A stretch of DNA of 64,000 nucleotides from Catellatospora sp. IY07-71 (GCF_018326265.1 NZ_AP023360.1:8531827-8595826), one strand, 5' to 3'; shown: positions 1 to 9,049, counted from the first letter of the stretch. The notes: a model not told the origin generated them from the sequence alone. Made by a program: numbers and translations.

Positions 1-1050
1 CTCCTGGTCGCGTTCGGTGTGGCCGCGTGTGAGAGCGGCGGTTCGCAGTCCGGGTCCGGAAGCGGTGGGAAGATCGCGCTGCTGCTCCCGGAATCGCAGA
101 CCACGCGGTACGAGCAGCACGACCGGCCGCTGTTCGAGGCCAAGGTCAAAGAGCTGTGCGCCGACTGCGAGGTCATCTACAGCAACGCCCAGCAGGATCA
201 GAGCCGCCAGCAGCAGCAGGCCGAGGCGGCGCTCAACAACGGCGCGCAGGTGCTGGTGCTCGACCCGGTCGACGGCGCCGCGGCGGCCACCATCGTGTCG
301 CTGGCGAAGTCGAAGAACGTGCCGGTGATCTCGTACGACCGGCTCATCCAGAACGCGCCGGTGGACTACTACATCTCCTTCGACAACGAGCGCGTCGGCC
401 AACTGCAGGGCGAGTCACTGGTCAGCCGGCTCAAGGAGCTGGGCAAGACGGCCGGGAACGTCGTCATGATCAACGGCTCGCCGACGGACAACAACGCCAA
501 GCAGTTCAACAAGGGCGCCCACTCGGTGCTGGACACCTCCGGCTTCAAGACCGTGCCGACGCCCGACTTCTTCACGCCCGAGTGGAAGCCGGAGAACGCC
601 CAGCGCTTCATGGAGGGTCAGATCTCGCAGCTCGGCAAGGACGGATTCGTCGGGGTGTACGCCGCCAACGACGGCACCGCCGGCGGGGCGATCTCGGCCA
701 TGCGCGCCGCGGGCATGAGCCCGGTCCCGCCCACCACGGGCCAGGACGCCGAACTCGCCGCGATCCAGCGCATCGTCAACGGTGACCAGTACATGACGGT
801 CTACAAGGCGTTCCAGCCGGAGGCCGACAAGGCCGCGGAGCTGGCGGTCGCGCTGGTCAAGGGCGAGAAGCCGACGACGGACCGGACCGTCGACAACGGC
901 GCGGTGGACGTGCCCTCGTTCCTGCTGGAGCCGCAGGCGGTGAACAAGCAGAACATCAAGGACACCGTGGTCGCGGACAAGCTGTACACGGTCGAGCAGA
1001 TCTGCACCCAGACGTACGCGGCCGCCTGCCAGGCGGCGGGCCTCACCTGA
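1..1050 (+). CDS. Sugar ABC transporter substrate-binding lipoprotein (5' truncated)
   Basis: The frame is open from base 1, so the true start lies outside the window. The first visible codons read LLVAFGVAAC, the end of a lipoprotein signal peptide with its lipobox Cys. The mature protein would therefore be lipid-anchored on the outer face of the membrane. The body (for example the segments KIALLLPES and VLVLDPVDG) is a type I periplasmic sugar-binding fold of the D-xylose/ribose class. An ATPase and a permease follow on the same strand, which fits a CUT2-type monosaccharide importer. The exact sugar cannot be read from sequence; xylose-like is the best guess. Family assignment is firm, substrate is not. 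Confidence 0.9.
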   Translation, partial: LLVAFGVAACESGGSQSGSGSGGKIALLLPESQTTRYEQHDRPLFEAKVKELCADCEVIYSNAQQDQSRQQQQAEAALNNGAQVLVLDPVDGAAAATIVSLAKSKNVPVISYDRLIQNAPVDYYISFDNERVGQLQGESLVSRLKELGKTAGNVVMINGSPTDNNAKQFNKGAHSVLDTSGFKTVPTPDFFTPEWKPENAQRFMEGQISQLGKDGFVGVYAANDGTAGGAISAMRAAGMSPVPPTTGQDAELAAIQRIVNGDQYMTVYKAFQPEADKAAELAVALVKGEKPTTDRTVDNGAVDVPSFLLEPQAVNKQNIKDTVVADKLYTVEQICTQTYAAACQAAGLT

Positions 1051-1075
1051 ACCGGGCGGCGCAGCGGGCGACAGC

Positions 1076-1127
1076 GTTAAGAAGGGCACCTTCCTCTACG
1101 GAAAGCGTTAAGAAGGTGCCCTTCCTT
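1076..1127. repeat. Dispersed palindromic repeat, family A (copy 1)
   Basis: This is a 52-bp imperfect inverted repeat with GAAGGGCACCTTC in one arm and GAAGGTGCCCTTC in the other, around a short centre containing TACGGAAAGC. It lies between the substrate-binding protein and the ATPase gene of the sugar transporter. Five more copies occur in this window (near 37.7, 39.1, 42.6, 51.0 and 59.3 kb), always intergenic or touching a stop codon. Confidence 0.9.
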
Positions 1128-1138
1128 CCCTATAGGGG

Positions 1139-1972
1139 GTGGCGGTGAGCGGGGCGAGGGAGGCGATCCTGTCGCTGCGCGGGATCAGCAAGCGGTTCGG
1201 GGCGGTGCAGGCGCTGACCGAGGTGGACCTGGACGTGGCCGCCGGGGAGGTGGTCGCGCTGGTCGGGGACAACGGCGCGGGCAAGTCCACACTGGTCAAG
1301 GTCATCTGCGGGGTGGGGCCGCCGGACAGTGGCACGATCACGTTCGCGGGGCGCGAGGTGCGGGTCGACAGCCCGCACGCGGCGCAGGAGCTGGGCATCG
1401 CCACCGTTTTCCAGGACCTGGCGCTGTGCGACAACCTGGACGTCGTCAACAACCTGTTCCTGGGCCGTGAGCTCAAGCGCGGCGCGGCGCTGGACGAGGT
1501 GGAGATGGAGCGGCGCAGCGGCAACCTGCTGCGCGAGCTGGCCGCGCGGATCCCGAGCGTACGGCTGCCCGTCGCGTCCCTGTCCGGCGGTCAGCGGCAG
1601 ACCGTGGCGATCTCCCGATCGCTGCTCGGCGACCCGAAGGTGGTGCTGCTGGACGAGCCCACCGCCGCGCTCGGCGTGGCGCAGACCGCGCAGGTGCTCA
1701 ACCTCATCGAGCGGTTGCGCGACCGCGGCCTCGGCGTGCTCCTGATCAGCCACAACATGGTGGACGTGCAGGCCGTCGCGGACCGGGTCGCAGTGCTGCG
1801 GCTCGGCCGCAACAACGGCGTGTTCCACATCGGCGAGGTGAGCAACGAGCAGATCATCGCGGCGATCACCGGCGCGACCCAGAACGTGGTCAGCGAGCGG
1901 GTGGCCCGGCTGCGCGCGCAGACCTCCGGCGACGACCCGCTGGCGTCCGGCGGCCCGGAGGGCGGCGCCTGA
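1139..1972 (+). CDS. Sugar ABC transporter ATP-binding protein (single-domain)
   Basis: A 277-residue ABC ATPase that would energise the sugar importer. The Walker A motif GDNGAGKST is at about residues 43-51, the signature LSGGQ at 148-152 and Walker B VVLLDEPT at about 168-175; LISHN follows as the switch histidine. Classical XylG/RbsA proteins are about 500 residues with two ABC domains, whereas this one has a single domain, a common actinobacterial arrangement. The GTG start lies just after family-A repeat copy 1. Its stop overlaps the permease start by one base (TGATG), indicating translational coupling. Confidence 0.93.
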   Translation: MAVSGAREAILSLRGISKRFGAVQALTEVDLDVAAGEVVALVGDNGAGKSTLVKVICGVGPPDSGTITFAGREVRVDSPHAAQELGIATVFQDLALCDNLDVVNNLFLGRELKRGAALDEVEMERRSGNLLRELAARIPSVRLPVASLSGGQRQTVAISRSLLGDPKVVLLDEPTAALGVAQTAQVLNLIERLRDRGLGVLLISHNMVDVQAVADRVAVLRLGRNNGVFHIGEVSNEQIIAAITGATQNVVSERVARLRAQTSGDDPLASGGPEGGA

Positions 1973-3210
1973 TGACCGATCCCGTGACCGACCCGGCGGT
2001 GCCCCCGCCCACCCCGGCGACCGAGCTGAGCACCCCGAAGGAGGCGGTCGGCGGCTGGCTGCAGACGCTGCGCACCGGCGACATCGGCTCGCTGCCCATC
2101 ATCATCGGGCTGGTCCTGATCGTGGTCGTGTTCCAGAGCCTGAACCCGACCTTCCTCAACGCGTTCAACCTGGTCAACCTCTGTCTGCAGATCGCCGCGC
2201 TGGGCATCATGGCCACCGGCATCACGCTGGTGCTGATGCTCGGCGAGATCGACCTGTCCATCGGCTCGGTCAGCGGCCTGGCCGCCGCGGTGCTGCTGGT
2301 CACCCACGTCAACCACGCCTCCGCCCCGCTGCTCGCGGTGCTGATCGCGGTGCTCGTGGGCACGCTCATCGGCGCGCTGCAGGGCACCATCTTCGCCCGG
2401 ATCGGCGTGCCCTCGTTCATCGTGACCCTGGCCGGCCTGCTCATCTGGCAGGGCGTACAGCTGCGGGTGCTCGGCGAGCAGGGCACCATCAACCTTCCCC
2501 CGGCGGGCACGCTGGTGCGCTGGGCGCAGTTCTCGTTCGTGCCGCGCTGGCTGGCGCTCCTGCTGGCCGCGCTGGTCCCGGTGCTCTACCTGGTGGTCAA
2601 CCTGATGACGCGCCGCCGCCGGAGCGCGGCCGGGCTGCCCGTGATGCCGCTGTGGCTGCCGGTCGCGGTGGCCGTGGCCCTGTTCGTGCTGCTGGAGGTC
2701 ATCGTCCTGAAGCTGTACCTGGACCGGGGCGTGCCGTGGACGTTCGTGTTCATGGTGCTGATCGTGGTGTTCTTCGACTGGCTGCTGCGGCGCACCGGGT
2801 ACGGCCGCAAGATCTTCGCGGTGGGCGGCAACATCGAGGCGGCCCGGCGCGCGGGCATCAACGTGGACGCGATCCGGATCTCGGTGTTCGCGCTGTGCAG
2901 CACGCTGGCGGCGGTCAGCGGCGTGGTCGCGGCGATGCGGCTCGGCTTCGCGAACCAGCAGTCCGGCAGCGGCGAGACGCTGATCAACGCGATCGCCGCC
3001 GCGGTCATCGGCGGCACCAGCCTGTTCGGCGGCCGGACCCGCCGCTACGCCCCGCTGCTGGGCGCGCTGGTGATCGGCGCCATCGCCAACGGCCTGGAAC
3101 TGCTCAGCCTCTCCTCGGACGTACGCCTCATCGTCACCGGCACGGTGCTGCTGGCCGCCGTCGTCATCGACGCCCTGGTGCAGCGCTCGCGCACCTCGCA
3201 CGGCCGCTGA
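1972..3210 (+). CDS. Sugar ABC transporter permease (CUT2 type)
   Basis: A 412-residue polytopic membrane protein with about ten hydrophobic segments, beginning after a proline-rich cytosolic N-terminus. The segment LVLMLGEIDLSIGSVSGL is characteristic of the ribose/xylose permease family (BPD_transp_2), as is GGTSLFGG near the C-terminus. It would form the membrane channel of the transporter with the ATPase immediately upstream. The ATG start overlaps the upstream stop. The gene ends 19 bp before a convergent lipoprotein gene. Confidence 0.92.
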   Translation: MTDPVTDPAVPPPTPATELSTPKEAVGGWLQTLRTGDIGSLPIIIGLVLIVVVFQSLNPTFLNAFNLVNLCLQIAALGIMATGITLVLMLGEIDLSIGSVSGLAAAVLLVTHVNHASAPLLAVLIAVLVGTLIGALQGTIFARIGVPSFIVTLAGLLIWQGVQLRVLGEQGTINLPPAGTLVRWAQFSFVPRWLALLLAALVPVLYLVVNLMTRRRRSAAGLPVMPLWLPVAVAVALFVLLEVIVLKLYLDRGVPWTFVFMVLIVVFFDWLLRRTGYGRKIFAVGGNIEAARRAGINVDAIRISVFALCSTLAAVSGVVAAMRLGFANQQSGSGETLINAIAAAVIGGTSLFGGRTRRYAPLLGALVIGAIANGLELLSLSSDVRLIVTGTVLLAAVVIDALVQRSRTSHGR

Positions 3211-3229
3211 CCGCCTCTCGAACGGCGGG

Positions 3230-4087
3230 TCAGCGCGGCGCGGCGGTGTGGTGGGCGATGCCGTTGAGGATCACGACGAGCCCGGTCACCACGATCGCGG
3301 TGACGAGCATGACCGCGTAGAAGGCGGGCGGGAACATGCCGGCGCCGGGCACGTGGCAGGCCGCGTACGACAGCAGCCCGCCGCCGACGGCCGTGCCCGC
3401 GGTGAGCCGGACGGCGCGCGGGGGCCAGGACCGGCGGACCGCGAGCGGGATCAGCCCGGCGGCCAGCAGCAGCGCCGTCACCAGCCCCGCGACCACCCAG
3501 GACGGGTCGGCCGGGGGCGGCTCGGAGGCCAGCCGCGGCGGCTCCGCGAAGTACCAGCCCTCGCCCCCCTTGGGCAGGCCCAGCCGGTGCCAGCGGCCGT
3601 CGGCCGAGCGGTGCAGCAGCCCGTCGCGGCCGTTCGCGACGAACACGACGTGCCGCCCGCCGCCCACCTCGTGCACCACCACCGAGGTCGACGACAGGTG
3701 CGTCGCCGGGGCGCCCAGCGGCATGTAATCCGCGGCGAGCTGCGTGTAGTCGGCACCGACGATCTCCCAGGCCGTGGTCCAGCCTGCGGCGTCGCCGCCC
3801 GTCTCCACCCGGAGCAGGCTCGTCACCACGCGGTAGCACAGCTGCCCGGCACAGGACGACACCGATGGCGTCATGGGGCGTGCGCGTTCGGCCCGGCCGA
3901 GGTTGCGGCCCTCGTCGGAGACCAGCCAGAACTCATCGGCGTCGCCGCCCGTCACCTGGATCTGCACCCGGTCCGGACCGCCGTCGCCGACCGCGGTCAC
4001 CTCCCATGGCACCCGCTCGCCGGAGCGGCCACATCCCATGAGCCCCGCCGCCAGCAGCAGTGCGATCGCCACCCGTGTCCATCGCAT
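3230..4087 (-). CDS. Predicted membrane lipoprotein, unknown function
   Basis: A 285-residue protein. The start was set at the ATG at 4087 because it gives a clean lipoprotein signal: basic MRWTR, a hydrophobic stretch, then LMGC with Cys at residue 19. The middle of the protein looks extracytoplasmic. The C-terminal third has about three hydrophobic helices (for example VVAGLVTALLLAAG and YAVMLVTAIVVTG), so it is probably anchored at both ends. I do not recognise a family. It converges on the sugar permease and is separated from the two-component genes by a hairpin. Confidence 0.7.
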   Translation of the reverse strand: MRWTRVAIALLLAAGLMGCGRSGERVPWEVTAVGDGGPDRVQIQVTGGDADEFWLVSDEGRNLGRAERARPMTPSVSSCAGQLCYRVVTSLLRVETGGDAAGWTTAWEIVGADYTQLAADYMPLGAPATHLSSTSVVVHEVGGGRHVVFVANGRDGLLHRSADGRWHRLGLPKGGEGWYFAEPPRLASEPPPADPSWVVAGLVTALLLAAGLIPLAVRRSWPPRAVRLTAGTAVGGGLLSYAACHVPGAGMFPPAFYAVMLVTAIVVTGLVVILNGIAHHTAAPR

Positions 4088-4191
4088 GGCGTCACTGTGG
4101 GGCCACCGCGCCACCCCGGCAACGGCAGCCGGATTGCGATCCGGCCACGATCCCGGGCGCACCGGCCGAGGAGCACCCGTGGGCGGGCCCT

Positions 4192-4229
4192 GGCAGCTTC
4201 CGGGTTGCGGTGGCAACCCGGAAGCTGCC
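4192..4229 (-). terminator. Strong hairpin, probable terminator of the two-component operon
   Basis: A perfect 17-bp inverted repeat (GGCAGCTTCCGGGTTGC and its complement) encloses a GGTG loop. It lies about 23 bp beyond the stop of the response-regulator gene on the minus strand. There is no U-run, which is common for high-GC actinobacterial terminators. Confidence 0.65.
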
Positions 4230-4251
4230 GGTCGGGCGGGGAGAAGTCCGG

Positions 4252-4872
4252 TCAGCGGATGACGCCGCGGCGGCGGCCCTCGGCGGTGGCCGCGGTGCGG
4301 TTGTCCACGCCGAGCTTGGCGAAGACCTGCACCAGGTGCGACTTGACCGTCGCCTCGCTGATGAACAGCTGGCGGGCGATCGCCGAGTTGGAGTGGCCGC
4401 CCGCGACCAGTTGCAGCACCTGCGCCTCGCGCGGGGTGAGGCTGACCCCGGGGGCGCGCTCGCGCGAGGTGAGCCTGGTGGCCACCGAGGGCGCGAGGAC
4501 CGTCTCCCCCGCGGCCGCCGCGCGCAGGGCCCGCAGCAGGTCCGCCGGTTCGGCGTCCTTGAGCAGGTAGCCGATGGCGCCCGCCTCGATCGCGCGCAGG
4601 ATGTCGGCGTCACTGTCGTAGGTGGTCAGCACCAGCACCCGGGGCGGCCGGGGCAGCTCGCGTACCCGGGCGGTGGCCTGCGCGCCGTCCAGGCCGGGGC
4701 CGAGCTGCAGGTCCATCAGCACGACGTCGGGCGTGTGCGCGGCGGCCAGCCGCACCGCCTCCTCGCCGCTCGCGGCCTCGCCGACCACCCGCAGGCCGGG
4801 GTCGGCCTCCAGCGTGGCACGCAGCCCGGCCCGCACGATCGGATGGTCGTCGACGACGAGCACGGTGATCAC
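4252..4872 (-). CDS. NarL/LuxR-type response regulator
   Basis: A 206-residue response regulator. The receiver domain begins at [16 protein letters not shown], with acidic residues near 8-9 and the phosphoacceptor Asp54 in VVLMD. A linker follows, and then a C-terminal LuxR-type helix-turn-helix ([15 protein letters not shown] and SEATVKSHL). The GTG start at 4872 was chosen because GGAGGA lies just upstream and the frame begins with the receiver. It overlaps the histidine-kinase stop by four bases (GTGA), so the two are a co-transcribed pair. The signal and targets are unknown. Confidence 0.93.
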   Translation of the reverse strand: MITVLVVDDHPIVRAGLRATLEADPGLRVVGEAASGEEAVRLAAAHTPDVVLMDLQLGPGLDGAQATARVRELPRPPRVLVLTTYDSDADILRAIEAGAIGYLLKDAEPADLLRALRAAAAGETVLAPSVATRLTSRERAPGVSLTPREAQVLQLVAGGHSNSAIARQLFISEATVKSHLVQVFAKLGVDNRTAATAEGRRRGVIR

Positions 4873-6053
4873 GACGGCTCCTCCCGGGGCGTGGGCAGCG
4901 GGGCGGTGGCGCTCACCGCGGTGCCCCGGCCGGGGGCGGACTCGACCACCAGCGCCCCGCCCACCTCGGCGAGGCGGCCGCTCATCGCGGACAGGCCGAG
5001 CCCGGTGCCGGCCGAGGGCGCCGCCGCGGGGCGCAGCGGGTCGAAGCCGACGCCGTCGTCGACGACGTCCACGCGTACCGCATCGGGCTGGAAGGCCAGG
5101 GTCACCACGACCGTGCCCGCCTGAGCGTGGGTACGCACGTTGGCCAGCGCGCCCTGCGCCGCGCGCAGCAGCGCGACCGCGATCGGGGTCGGGACCGCAC
5201 CGGCCTCGCCGTCCACCACGAACCGCGCGTCGACGCCGAAGTGGCGTACGTCGCCCACGGCCCGCTCCAGCGCCTCGGGCAGCGAACGTCCGGTGAGCTC
5301 GGCCGGGGCCAGCGCGCGGACCAGCCGCCGGGTGTCCTCCAGCGCGCCGCGCGCCGCCTGCTCGGCGACCTCCAGCCGGGGACCCGGATCGGCCGCGTCG
5401 CGCGCGGCGCGCAGCAGCAGGATCACGCTGGACAGGTTCTGCGCCACGGTGTCGTGGATCTCGCGGGCCAGGCGCTCGCGTTCGGCGAGGATGCCCTCGC
5501 GGCGCTCGGTCGCGGCGAGCCGCTCCTGCGCCGCGGTCAGCTCGCGGACCAGCTCGGCCCGTGCCTCGCTCTCGCGGCGCAGCCGGCGGTAGACCGCGGT
5601 GATGACGATGGCCACGGCCGCGCCGAAGACCGGGCCGAGCACCGTGCCGGAGTCGAGGCCGCCGCGGTGCAGGCCGCCCGCGGCGACGGCGCCCGCGGTG
5701 AGCGCGGCCACCCAGGGCAGGGCCTGCCGGGTCGGCAGCAGTTGCATGGTGAGCAGGTACAGCGCGAACGCCAGCCAGACGAAGGACAGCGAGAGCGCGG
5801 TCAGCGCGGCCCAGCCGGCGGTGAGCACGGCCAGCCACAGCATCGCCAGCCGGGGTCCGGCGGCGCGGCGCGACAGCGCCATGCCCACGGCGTACCAGCC
5901 GGCGACCGCGACGCCCGCCGCGACGACGGCCGGGCGGTGCCGCCCGTCCACCCACGCCTCGACCGCGCCCAGCGCCAGCAGCGCCGCGAAGAGCACGTGT
6001 TCGGCGCGGCGCAGCAGCGTCAGCGCGTCCGACCCTCGCTCCGCCCTGCTCAT
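4869..6053 (-). CDS. NarL-family sensor histidine kinase
   Basis: A 394-residue membrane kinase. The N-terminal half carries about five or six hydrophobic segments (residues ~20-155) with no obvious extracytoplasmic sensor domain. A short coiled-coil linker leads to a HisKA_3 dimerisation domain with phosphoacceptor His200 in [11 protein letters not shown]. The C-terminal HATPase region contains DDGVGFDP and GTGLGLSAM. It phosphorylates the response regulator encoded directly downstream. The gene starts with ATG at 6053, about 155 bp from the repetitive-peptide gene. Confidence 0.93.
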   Translation of the reverse strand: MSRAERGSDALTLLRRAEHVLFAALLALGAVEAWVDGRHRPAVVAAGVAVAGWYAVGMALSRRAAGPRLAMLWLAVLTAGWAALTALSLSFVWLAFALYLLTMQLLPTRQALPWVAALTAGAVAAGGLHRGGLDSGTVLGPVFGAAVAIVITAVYRRLRRESEARAELVRELTAAQERLAATERREGILAERERLAREIHDTVAQNLSSVILLLRAARDAADPGPRLEVAEQAARGALEDTRRLVRALAPAELTGRSLPEALERAVGDVRHFGVDARFVVDGEAGAVPTPIAVALLRAAQGALANVRTHAQAGTVVVTLAFQPDAVRVDVVDDGVGFDPLRPAAAPSAGTGLGLSAMSGRLAEVGGALVVESAPGRGTAVSATAPLPTPREEPS

Positions 6054-6208
6054 GAGGGGCGAGCGTAGCCGGGTCCGCCGGGTGGGGCGGCCTCGCCTCG
6101 GACCCGACGTCCACCGGGGGCGTGGTGGTGACGGGTTCGGGCCGGCCGGCCCGGCGGTGAAACGGGACCGGGACGCGGCGCAGCCGCGCCCCGGTTGTCA
6201 CCTCATGA

Positions 6209-6307
6209 TCAGGCGACGACGCCGTCGACCTCGCGCTGAGCAACCTCGCGCTTGGCAACCTCGCGCTGAGCAACCTCGCGCTTGGCGACCTCCTTGGCGA
6301 CCTCCAT
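6209..6307 (-). CDS. Small peptide of tandem REVA(Q/K) repeats
   Basis: A 32-residue frame whose body is a five-residue repeat: MEVAK, EVAKR, EVAQR, EVAKR, EVAQR, then EVDGVVA. It has a strong ribosome-binding site, GGAGGAGG, seven bases before the ATG. Codons alternate almost exactly between repeats, so the repetition also exists as DNA tandem repeats. It lies at the left edge of the Hpg locus, divergent from the 4-hydroxymandelate oxidase gene across about 340 bp of regulatory DNA. I recognise no family. A modified-peptide precursor or a small helical peptide are possibilities; no RiPP maturase is evident nearby. A longer in-frame start at 6445 is less likely because it lacks such an RBS. 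Confidence 0.5.
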   Translation of the reverse strand: MEVAKEVAKREVAQREVAKREVAQREVDGVVA

Positions 6308-6587
6308 GATCACACCTCCTCCGCAGATCTTGACGGGCACGCGCCGTCCCGACCCTCCGATGACTGCATGGTTTGTCACCGAAGGGGTCCAGCGGCTCGC
6401 GTTAGCGACTGTAGCGATTGTTGACTCAGCAGTGAAGCCTTTCAATGGTGATCTGTTGGCGAAGCGCTCTGAACTGTCCGAATAGACGGCAATGAGTGTC
6501 GGCGTGCCGACACAACAAGGGCCCCTTCGATTGAAAACGGTATCTAAATCATTCTTACGACAATCACTGCATAGTGATCGCCAGGTA
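6308..6587. promoter_or_regulatory. Divergent regulatory region between the repeat-peptide gene and the oxidase gene
   Basis: About 280 bp without a credible gene, distinctly more AT-rich than its surroundings. It holds two palindromes: GTGTCGGCGTGCCGACAC (6496-6513, 8-bp arms, 2-bp centre) and ATCACTGCATAGTGAT (6563-6578), the latter ten bases before the -35 of the oxidase promoter. Both are candidate operators. On the minus strand a TTGAAA with AACAAT 17 bp later could serve the peptide gene. No regulator gene is adjacent. Confidence 0.45.
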
Positions 6588-6617
6588 TTGCGTCCCGTCG
6601 ATCAGCTCTTCTAGCGT
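6588..6617 (+). promoter_or_regulatory. Sigma-70-type promoter of the hydroxymandelate oxidase operon
   Basis: TTGCGT is separated by 18 bp from TAGCGT, giving a leader of about 27 bp before the TTG start. The -35 sits within AGGTATTG and the -10 within CTAGCGTG. The same two octamers with the same 20-bp gap recur ahead of the hydroxymandelate synthase gene (21106-21141). Confidence 0.6.
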
Positions 6618-6650
6618 GGGGCGCGGACGGGACGAGTGTGTGGAGGTCCG

Positions 6651-7745
6651 TTGCCGATCCTGCGCACCGACGACTACCGCGCTCTGGCCCAGCCGAGGCT
6701 GCCCGCGGACGTCTGGGACTTCATCGACGGCGGCAGCGGCGCCGAGCTCACCCTCGACGCCAACCGCCGGCTGTTCGACCGCGCCCAGCTGCGCCCGCGC
6801 GTGCTCGTCGACGTCTCGGTCACCGACACCACCACCAAGCTGCTCGGCGGCAGGCTGGCAGCCCCGCTCGGCGTCGCGCCGGTGGCGTACCACCGCCTGG
6901 CGCACCCCGACGGGGAGGTCGCCACCGCGCGGGGCGCGGGCGCGACCGGGGCCCTCTTCGTGGTCAGCATCTTCGCCAGCCGCAGCCTGGAGGAGATCGC
7001 GGCGGCCGCGACCGGACCGCTCTGGCTCCAGCTGTACTGGCTGCGCCGCCGCTCCGCGCTGGCCGGCCTGGCCCGCCGCGCCCAGGACGCCGGCTACCGC
7101 GCGCTGGTGCTCACCGTCGACGCGCCGCGGATCGGCCGCCGCCTGCGCGACCAGCGCAACGGCTTCGCCGTCGACCCCGCGATCCGCGCCGTCAACCTCG
7201 ACGACGCGCTGATGGCCACCACCCACGAGCCGGTCGCCGGCGCCTCCGCCATCGCCGCGCACGCCGCGCAGACCTTCGACCCGACCGTCACCTGGGCCGA
7301 CCTGGCCTGGCTGCGCAGCCTCACCGACCTGCCGCTGGTGCTCAAGGGCGTGCTCACCGCCGAGGACGCGGACCGGGCCGTCGAGCACGGCGTCGACGCG
7401 ATCATCGTGTCCAACCACGGCGGACGGCAGCTCGACGGCGCGGTGCCCGCACTGCGGGCGCTGCCCGAGGTGGTCGCGGCCGTGGCGGGCCGCTGCCCGG
7501 TGCTGCTGGACGGCGGCGTACGCCACGGCCGGGACGTCTTCGTGGCACTGGCCCTGGGCGCGAGCGCGGTCCTGGTCGGCCGGCCCGCGCTGTGGGCCCT
7601 GGCGGTGGACGGCGCCGACGGGGTGGCACACCTGCTGCGGCTGCTCAGCGAGGAGCTGGCGCACACCATGGCGCTGGCCGGGCGCCCCCGGCTGGCCGAC
7701 ATCGGCCGCGACGCGGTGCTCACCCCCGAGCGCGCGGACGTCTGA
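6651..7745 (+). CDS. hmo: FMN-dependent 4-hydroxymandelate oxidase (Hmo)
   Basis: A 364-residue alpha-hydroxy-acid oxidase of the FMN TIM-barrel family, predicted to convert 4-hydroxymandelate to 4-hydroxybenzoylformate, the second step of Hpg biosynthesis. Visible family features are FIDGGSGAE near the N-terminus, VAPVAYHRL, the RRLRDQRNGF segment seen in Hmo enzymes of glycopeptide clusters, the catalytic SNHGGRQLDG, and LLDGGVRHG followed by GRPALWA at the FMN phosphate site. The TTG start is chosen because GGAGG lies five bases upstream. The aminotransferase for the next step follows 11 bp later, and the synthase for the first step is encoded at 21.4 kb. Lactate or mandelate oxidase would be the alternative, but context favours Hmo. 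Confidence 0.88.
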   Translation: MPILRTDDYRALAQPRLPADVWDFIDGGSGAELTLDANRRLFDRAQLRPRVLVDVSVTDTTTKLLGGRLAAPLGVAPVAYHRLAHPDGEVATARGAGATGALFVVSIFASRSLEEIAAAATGPLWLQLYWLRRRSALAGLARRAQDAGYRALVLTVDAPRIGRRLRDQRNGFAVDPAIRAVNLDDALMATTHEPVAGASAIAAHAAQTFDPTVTWADLAWLRSLTDLPLVLKGVLTAEDADRAVEHGVDAIIVSNHGGRQLDGAVPALRALPEVVAAVAGRCPVLLDGGVRHGRDVFVALALGASAVLVGRPALWALAVDGADGVAHLLRLLSEELAHTMALAGRPRLADIGRDAVLTPERADV

Positions 7746-7756
7746 GGGAGCCGGAA

Positions 7757-9049
7757 GTGGTGGAGCTGGTCAAGGAGGCGATGCACGCCTCGGTGAGCGA
7801 CCCCGTCGCCGCCTCGATGAACTTCCTGAACGAGGTGGCCGGCCGCTACCCCGACGCGATCTCGCTGGCCGCCGGGCGGCCGTACGAAGGCTTCTACGAC
7901 ACCGCCGACATCACCCGCTACCTGGACCTCTACACCGGACACCTGCGGGCGCAGGGACAGACCGAGGAGCAGGTGCGCCGGTCGCTGATGCAGTACGGCC
8001 GCACCAACGGTCAGATCCACGGCCTGATCGCCCGGATGCTCGCCACCGACGAGGGCATCGAGGTGCCCGCCGAGGCGATCTCGGTCACCGCGGGCTGCCA
8101 GGAGGCCATGATCATGGCCCTGCGCGGCCTGTGCGCCACCCCGGACGATGTGCTGCTCGCCGCCGAGCCCTGCTACGTCGGCATCACCGGTGCCGCCCGG
8201 GTGCTGAACATCGACGTGGTCCCGGTGCCGGAGGACGGGGACGGCCTGGACCCGCGGCGGGTCGCCGAGGCCGCCCGCGCGGTCCGCGCGCAGGGCCGCC
8301 GCGCCCGTGCGCTCTACCTGGTGCCGGACTTCTCGAACCCGTCGGGGCGCTGCCTGGATCTGCCCGCCCGGCACGCGCTGCTGGACGTGGCCGAGGCCGA
8401 GGACCTGCTGATCCTGGAGGACGACCCGTACGGCCTGTTCGGGCTCGACGACCGCCCCCGGCCCCGGCTGAAGTCGCTGGACGAGCGCCGACGGGTGATC
8501 TACCTCGGCTCGTTCGCCAAGTCGGTGTTCCCGGGCGCGCGCATCGGGTTCCTGGTCGCCGACCAGACCGTGGTCGACGCCACCGGACGGCGCACGCTGC
8601 TGGCCGAGGAGCTGTCCACGATCAAGAGCATGGTCACGGTGAACACCTCCCCCATCGCGCAGGCGGTGGTGGGCGGGGTGCTGGTCGAGTCGGGTTGCAG
8701 CCTGAAGGCCGCCAACGTCGAGAAGATCGCCTTCTACCGGCGCAACCTGCGCCGCCTGCTGGACGCGCTCGACCGGCACCTGCCCGCGCCCTGGCGCGAC
8801 GAGGCGGGCATCCGCTGGAACGTGCCCGCGGGCGGCTTCTTCGCCGTGCTGGACGTGCCGGTGGCCGCCGACGAGAAGCTGCTGGAGGTCTCCGCCTCCC
8901 GGCACGGGGTGCTGTGGACGCCGATGAGCTTCTTCTACACCGACGGCGGCACCCACTCGCTGCGGCTGTCCTGCAGCGGCCTCGACCCGGACACCCTGGA
9001 GGAGGGCGTACGCCGCCTCGCCGCCCTCCTCCGCGACCAGATCGCCTGA
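7757..9049 (+). CDS. hpgT: 4-Hydroxyphenylglycine aminotransferase (HpgT-like)
   Basis: A 430-residue fold-type I PLP aminotransferase of the MocR/2-aminoadipate subgroup, without an N-terminal DNA-binding domain. It should transaminate 4-hydroxybenzoylformate to Hpg; in known systems tyrosine is the donor, which regenerates 4-hydroxyphenylpyruvate for the synthase. Diagnostic segments are SMNFLNEVAGRYPDAISLA, FYDT, EPCYVGITGAARVL, PDFSNPSG and the PLP-lysine region GSFAKSVFPGARIGF. The GTG start is preceded by GGGAG. It is co-transcribed with hmo, 11 bp upstream. Resemblance to HpgT of glycopeptide clusters is strong. Confidence 0.88.
   Translation: MVELVKEAMHASVSDPVAASMNFLNEVAGRYPDAISLAAGRPYEGFYDTADITRYLDLYTGHLRAQGQTEEQVRRSLMQYGRTNGQIHGLIARMLATDEGIEVPAEAISVTAGCQEAMIMALRGLCATPDDVLLAAEPCYVGITGAARVLNIDVVPVPEDGDGLDPRRVAEAARAVRAQGRRARALYLVPDFSNPSGRCLDLPARHALLDVAEAEDLLILEDDPYGLFGLDDRPRPRLKSLDERRRVIYLGSFAKSVFPGARIGFLVADQTVVDATGRRTLLAEELSTIKSMVTVNTSPIAQAVVGGVLVESGCSLKAANVEKIAFYRRNLRRLLDALDRHLPAPWRDEAGIRWNVPAGGFFAVLDVPVAADEKLLEVSASRHGVLWTPMSFFYTDGGTHSLRLSCSGLDPDTLEEGVRRLAALLRDQIA

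Noticed and set aside
1591..3201. A 536-codon minus-strand frame antisense to the sugar permease
   Set aside because: Its translation is His/Arg/Gln/Ala-rich with no recognisable domain, typical of the antisense of GC-rich genes.
6209..6445. A longer 78-codon version of the repeat peptide
   Set aside because: The upstream part has no RBS and covers the probable promoter. The internal ATG at 6307 has an excellent RBS.
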